Assembly: GCA_045123075.1 (NCBI GenBank)
Contig: JBGVIJ010000020.1
Coordinates: forward strand, 1-26,517
Length of the DNA: 26,517 nucleotides
From: JAHHUH01 sp045123075
GTDB taxonomy: Bacteria; Bacillota; Negativicutes; Acidaminococcales; Acidaminococcaceae
Reading direction: 5' to 3'
In this document: piece by piece, positions 22,899 to 26,517 of the stretch
Position numbering within the stretch: the stretch's first letter is position 1
How the letters are laid out: each line of letters starts with the position of its first letter
Translations under genes and position numbers: made by a program
The notes under the pieces: model-generated
What the model was told of the DNA's origin: nothing
The model's input: the letters and a program-made list of their open reading frames with translations, nothing else
Database searches by the model: none

Positions 22899-23792
22899 TT
22901 ATTTCATTTCTTTTACTACTTCGGTGCCTACACCCTTATCACTGAAGATTTCCATAAGAATGGTATGTTCAGCACGGCCATCGATGATATGAGTTTTCTT
23001 AGCACCGCCGGAAAGAGCAGTGATGCAAGCGCGAACTTTCGGAATCATGCCGCCATCAATTTTGCCACGGATGATGAGTTCTTGTGCTTTTTCGAAAGTA
23101 AGAGTGGAAATGAAGCTGTTTTCATCGCGATAATCAGAGTAGATGCCACGCACGTCAGTCAAAACTAAAAGTTTTTCAGCTTTCAATGCGCCTGCGATTT
23201 CACCAGCTACGCTATCAGCATTGATGTTGTAAGTTTCACCGCTAGAACCAACGCCGGTAGGAGCGATTACAGGAATGAAGCCATTTGCAAGCAATACTTC
23301 AATCAATTCGGTGTTAACGTGTTCAACATTGCCAACATAACCAATATCTACCAAGTTAACTTCGCCGTTTTCGTAAACGTCAGCCAAATGTTTTTTAGCT
23401 TGTACGAGGCTAGCATCTTTGCCGTTCAAACCTACAGCACGACCGCCTAAAGTATTCAGACGAGCTACCAAGTCAGTGTTAATTTTACCAACCAGTGCCA
23501 TTTCTGCGATACCAACGGATTCGGCATCAGTTACACGCAAACCGCTAACAAATTCACTTTTTTTACCAGCTTGCATAAGCATTGCAGTAATTTCCGGACC
23601 GCCGCCATGAACTACAACAGGACGCATGCCTGCGCATTGCAAGAACACGATGTCTTGAAGAACTTTATTTTTAATTTGGTCATTGAGCATTGCATTTCCG
23701 CCGTATTTTACAACGATGGTTTTATCTTTAAAATCACGCAGATACGGGAGAGCTTCAATTAAGGTTTGTACTTGAGTATCGTTAATAATCAT
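22899..23792 (-). CDS. argB: Acetylglutamate kinase
   Basis: A 297-residue amino-acid kinase that phosphorylates N-acetylglutamate. Lys29 in 'VVKYGGNAM' and the glycine loop 'VHGGGPEI' (61-68) are the ATP and substrate sites; 'NINADSVAGEIAGAL' and 'KIDGGMIPKV' are further hallmarks. An N-terminal helix of about 20 residues before the first strand ('QTLIEALPYLRDF') is the feature found in arginine-inhibited hexameric enzymes, and its presence suggests feedback inhibition by arginine. It follows argJ by 46 bases; TAGGAGG precedes the ATG. Confidence 0.97.
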   Translation of the reverse strand: MIINDTQVQTLIEALPYLRDFKDKTIVVKYGGNAMLNDQIKNKVLQDIVFLQCAGMRPVVVHGGGPEITAMLMQAGKKSEFVSGLRVTDAESVGIAEMALVGKINTDLVARLNTLGGRAVGLNGKDASLVQAKKHLADVYENGEVNLVDIGYVGNVEHVNTELIEVLLANGFIPVIAPTGVGSSGETYNINADSVAGEIAGALKAEKLLVLTDVRGIYSDYRDENSFISTLTFEKAQELIIRGKIDGGMIPKVRACITALSGGAKKTHIIDGRAEHTILMEIFSDKGVGTEVVKEMK

Positions 23793-23838
23793 AACTAATT
23801 CCTCCTAAAATCTTTTATGTATAAAATTTGTATAATTA

Positions 23839-25044
23839 TTAGGTGTGGTATTCACCATTAATTTTTACGTATTCATAACTAAAGTCGCAGGTCCAAACGG
23901 TTGCCTTTTCTTCACCTGCAGCCAAGTCGATGGTCATGGAAATATCGTGCTCTGCCATAATGGGAGCAAGCTTTTCACCAGGAACATTGCAGTTCATACC
24001 GTTTTCTACTAAACGCACACCGCCAATTTCCAGATTAACTTTTTCTGCAATCATTTCCGCACCGCTGTAGCCTGCAGCACATACGATACGTCCCCAGTTG
24101 GGGTCTTCACCGAAGAAAGCAGTTTTTACCAAAGGAGATTTAGCAATTGCCATAGCAGCAGTTTTAGCATCTTCCCAAGTAGCAGCACCTACTACATTCA
24201 CTTCCAAGAATTTAGTTGCGCCTTCACCATCGTGAGCAATCAATTTTGCCAAATCAGTAGCACAAGCTACCAACATTTCAAAGAAAGCAGGATAGTCAGG
24301 ATGTTCTTCGGAGAAAATGATTTCATTTTCTGCTAAACCATTAGCAAGAACAATCATACTATCGTTAGTACTGGTATCGCCATCAACTACTACCATATTA
24401 AAGGATTTATCAGCCGCAGCTTTTACTGCACGTTTTAAAACGTCAGGAGCGATCGCGCAGTCAGTAGTAATGAAGGTAAGCATGGTTGCCATATTGGGAT
24501 GAATCATGCCAGCACCTTTAGCGATGCCTGCAATCTTCACAACCTTACCGTCAATTTCAGTTTCGTAAGCTGCTTTTTTAATGAAGGTATCTGTAGTTTG
24601 GATTGCCATTGCACAGCTTTCGCCTTCAGCTTCATCCATCGCGTCTACCGCATCAGCAATACCAATCATTAATTTATCCATGGGCAGGAAGTGCCCAATT
24701 ACACCAGTGGAGCAAACAAAAGCGTGTTCCGGTTTAATGCCAAGCATTTCTGCGCCGTGCGCTTGCATTTTCTTAGCGTCTTCCAAACCTTGAGCACCAG
24801 TGCAAGCATTTGCACAACCACTATTTACCAAGATTGCTTGAGCATAAGGTTGTTTATTTACTTCACGGCTCACAAGTACAGGAGCAGCACACATTTTATT
24901 TTGAGTAAATACTGCCCCACAAGCAGCAGGAACTGTACTGTAAATAACTGCTACGTCGTGGTTACCGCTTGCTTTGATGCCTGCTTTCACGCCAGCAGCG
25001 AGAAAGCCTTGTGGTGCTGTAACCCAACCGTCGATTTTCTTCAT
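23839..25044 (-). CDS. argJ: Glutamate N-acetyltransferase / ornithine acetyltransferase
   Basis: A 401-residue Ntn-type enzyme that transfers acetyl from N-acetylornithine to glutamate, making the pathway cyclic. The autocleavage site is Ala186|Thr187 in 'MIHPNMATMLTF'; Thr187 becomes the N-terminal nucleophile of the beta chain. The oxyanion-hole pair is in 'CSTGVIG' (Thr113-Gly114). With ArgJ present no separate argA or argE is required. Whether it is monofunctional or also uses acetyl-CoA cannot be told by eye. The start has GAGATGA upstream, a weaker ribosome binding site than its neighbours. Confidence 0.97.
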   Translation of the reverse strand: MKKIDGWVTAPQGFLAAGVKAGIKASGNHDVAVIYSTVPAACGAVFTQNKMCAAPVLVSREVNKQPYAQAILVNSGCANACTGAQGLEDAKKMQAHGAEMLGIKPEHAFVCSTGVIGHFLPMDKLMIGIADAVDAMDEAEGESCAMAIQTTDTFIKKAAYETEIDGKVVKIAGIAKGAGMIHPNMATMLTFITTDCAIAPDVLKRAVKAAADKSFNMVVVDGDTSTNDSMIVLANGLAENEIIFSEEHPDYPAFFEMLVACATDLAKLIAHDGEGATKFLEVNVVGAATWEDAKTAAMAIAKSPLVKTAFFGEDPNWGRIVCAAGYSGAEMIAEKVNLEIGGVRLVENGMNCNVPGEKLAPIMAEHDISMTIDLAAGEEKATVWTCDFSYEYVKINGEYHT

Positions 25045-25062
25045 ATTAATTCATCTCTTTTC

Positions 25063-26097
25063 TTAAGGGTATATAGGCATTTGACGAAGTCCCAAAGTTT
25101 CGTCAAAGCCGAACATAACATTCATATTTTGCACTGCTTGACCAGCCGCACCTTTCACAAGGTTATCAATTGCACTCATTACGATAATACGACCAGTTCG
25201 TTTATCGACTTGCCAACCTATATCAACATAGTTGGAAGCACGCACATTTTTGATTTCAGGGCAAGCACCTTTACCACGCAAACGGATAAAACATTCATCA
25301 CCATACATAGCTTCAAAAGCTTCTGCCACTTGAGCATCAGTTACGCCTGCTTTCAAAGTAGCATAACAGGTAGCCAAAATACCTCTGTCTACAGGTAACA
25401 AGTGAGGAGTGAATTGAATAACTACGTCTTCACCGGCGAATTCGCTATAAGCTTGTTCAATCTCCGGAGTATGACGATGGGTCGCCACACCGTAAGCCTT
25501 GAAGTTTTCGTTAACACTGCAGTACAAGCTACCAAGTTTCAAACTTCTACCTGCACCGGTAGTACCACTCTTCGCATCAACAATAATACCTTTAGTTTCA
25601 ATAAGACCTGCTTTCAGCAAAGGAACAAGCGCCAAAATACTGCAAGTTGTATAGCAACCAGGATTAGCCAAAAGCTTAGCACCTTTTACTTGGTCACGAT
25701 ACAGTTCTGTCAAACCATATACAGCTTTTGCTTCCGGGTCAAGGTGTTCTACCTTATACCATTCTTCAAAAACTTTGTGATCTTTAAATCTATAGTCGCC
25801 ACCCAAATCGATAATTTTCACATCACTATTTCTCAGATGCTTACCAATCTTCATGGCGTGACCATGAGGCAGAGCAATAAAAATCACATCGCTTTTAGCA
25901 GCAATATCATCAATATCTTGCATGGAGGTAAGATTCTTTTCAATTCTTCCTGCCAAATGAGGATACATATTGGTAATAGCTTCGCCAGTACTACTTTCGG
26001 AAGTAATACATGCTATCTCAACTTCAGGATGACCTTCCAGTAATCGCAACAGTTCCGCTCCGGCAAAACCGGTAGCACCAATAACACTCGCTTTCAT
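25063..26097 (-). CDS. argC: N-acetyl-gamma-glutamyl-phosphate reductase
   Basis: A 344-residue NADPH-dependent reductase that makes N-acetylglutamate semialdehyde. The nucleotide-binding start is 'VIGATGFAGAELLRLL' (about 5-20). The catalytic cysteine is Cys148 in 'LANPGCYTT'. 'IDLGGDYRF' and 'KSGTTGAGR' are other family motifs. The ATG at 26097 is chosen because AAGGAGGT lies six bases upstream and homologues begin here; the frame is open upstream to 26199, but that extension crosses the promoter. It is the first gene of the argCJBDF(GH) operon, and 18 bases separate it from argJ. Confidence 0.97.
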   Translation of the reverse strand: MKASVIGATGFAGAELLRLLEGHPEVEIACITSESSTGEAITNMYPHLAGRIEKNLTSMQDIDDIAAKSDVIFIALPHGHAMKIGKHLRNSDVKIIDLGGDYRFKDHKVFEEWYKVEHLDPEAKAVYGLTELYRDQVKGAKLLANPGCYTTCSILALVPLLKAGLIETKGIIVDAKSGTTGAGRSLKLGSLYCSVNENFKAYGVATHRHTPEIEQAYSEFAGEDVVIQFTPHLLPVDRGILATCYATLKAGVTDAQVAEAFEAMYGDECFIRLRGKGACPEIKNVRASNYVDIGWQVDKRTGRIIVMSAIDNLVKGAAGQAVQNMNVMFGFDETLGLRQMPIYP

Positions 26098-26130
26098 ATC
26101 TAACCTCCTTAAAAGTAATACGATTTTGTA

Positions 26131-26160
26131 ATTATACAACCACTGCGTATAAAATTTCAA
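26131..26160 (-). promoter_or_regulatory. Promoter for the argCJBDF operon
   Basis: On the minus strand, TTGAAA (26155-26160), 18 bases and TATAAT (26131-26136), about 34 bases before argC. A weak ARG-box-like site (26144-26161, 7 of 10 core half-site bases) overlaps the spacer and -35. A GTATAA/TTATAC inverted repeat (26147-26170) covers the same area. Confidence 0.65.
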
Positions 26161-26319
26161 GTACTTATACAAAATTGTCACAAAAATTTTGGAAAACAAT
26201 AATCCATTTTATTATCTATATTTTACTACTTCATCGTTCTTTTTCATAGTATTTTTTGCCAAGTTGACACTTTCTTGTTAAAATTAAAACATAGTAAAAT
26301 TTATGCGAGGTACTCAGCT

Positions 26320-26517
26320 ATGATGAAAAAGATTTTTCTGGTAGCATTCCTCTTTTTCGGTATGCAAGCCTTCACAGATAAAGATACTCAAGAAAAGAAT
26401 GTTGCTCCCCAAAAAGAGCCCGTTCGTATCGAACAACAAGATAAACAAGACAATCAAGACGAAGAAAGCAAAGCGCTGATGAAAAGTATCGTCCTCGCTA
26501 TTCTGCCTCCCCAAGAA
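26320..26517 (+). CDS. Secreted protein of unknown function, N-terminal part only
   Basis: The frame is open through the window edge; 66 codons are visible. 'MMKKIFLVAFLFFGMQAFT' is a signal peptide with cleavage probably near residue 19. The mature start is very polar and rich in Q, K, D and E ('EQQDKQDNQDEESK'), suggesting a disordered linker before a domain beyond the edge. GAGGT lies eight bases upstream of the ATG, and a TTGACA box stands at 26264-26269 without a clear -10 at the right distance. It is divergent from argC. No function can be assigned. Confidence 0.6.
   Translation, partial: MMKKIFLVAFLFFGMQAFTDKDTQEKNVAPQKEPVRIEQQDKQDNQDEESKALMKSIVLAILPPQE

Noticed and set aside
26314..26514. 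A 66-codon minus-strand frame at the right edge
   Set aside because: It is antisense to the plus-strand gene that has a ribosome binding site and a signal peptide.

Overview
The window looks like a chromosomal piece of a diderm Firmicute of the class Negativicutes; Acidaminococcaceae or Phascolarctobacterium-like is my best guess, and it is an inference. Two lines of evidence support this. An outer-membrane trimeric autotransporter with a YadA-type anchor sits beside typically Firmicute features: a cdaA-cdaR-glmM cluster, a glmS ribozyme upstream of glmS, TmcAL, an ackA-yceD-rpmF group and strong GGAGG ribosome binding sites. Base composition is moderately AT-rich. Nearly all genes lie on the minus strand; only tmcAL and a cut-off gene at the right edge are on the plus strand.

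Left region (1-3360): a small secreted protein; an IS200-type element (about 476-1200) with one HUH/Y1 transposase, subterminal palindromes and a hairpin that buries the transposase ribosome binding site; then a 523-residue trimeric autotransporter with its own terminator, a long leader and an extended -10 promoter. This is the accessory part of the window.

Housekeeping region (3385-10977): a threonine-synthase-like PLP enzyme; an rsmD-coaD-coiled-coil gene unit with its own promoter; a consensus promoter driving yceD-rpmF, ending in a strong terminator; ackA; divergent tmcAL; and an M20 peptidase.

Cell-wall and c-di-AMP region (10985-17859): cdaA, cdaR, an FAD-dependent oxidoreductase and glmM are packed head to tail. 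A promoter, a glmS ribozyme and glmS follow. CdaA makes c-di-AMP, CdaR modulates it, and GlmS and GlmM supply glucosamine-6-phosphate and then glucosamine-1-phosphate for peptidoglycan and LPS. The ribozyme gives glucosamine-6-phosphate feedback on glmS.

Arginine region (17909-26160): a complete cyclic arginine pathway in the order argC-argJ-argB-argD-argF-argG-argH. It has a promoter before argC, a second promoter before argG overlapped by two ARG-box-like sites, and a terminator after argH. No tRNA, rRNA or CRISPR array was seen. I found no clearly novel multi-gene system. The best leads are the autotransporter's cationic C-terminal tail, the divergent glmS ribozyme with an added 5' hairpin, the ARG-box pair and the oxidoreductase inside the cdaA-glmM operon.
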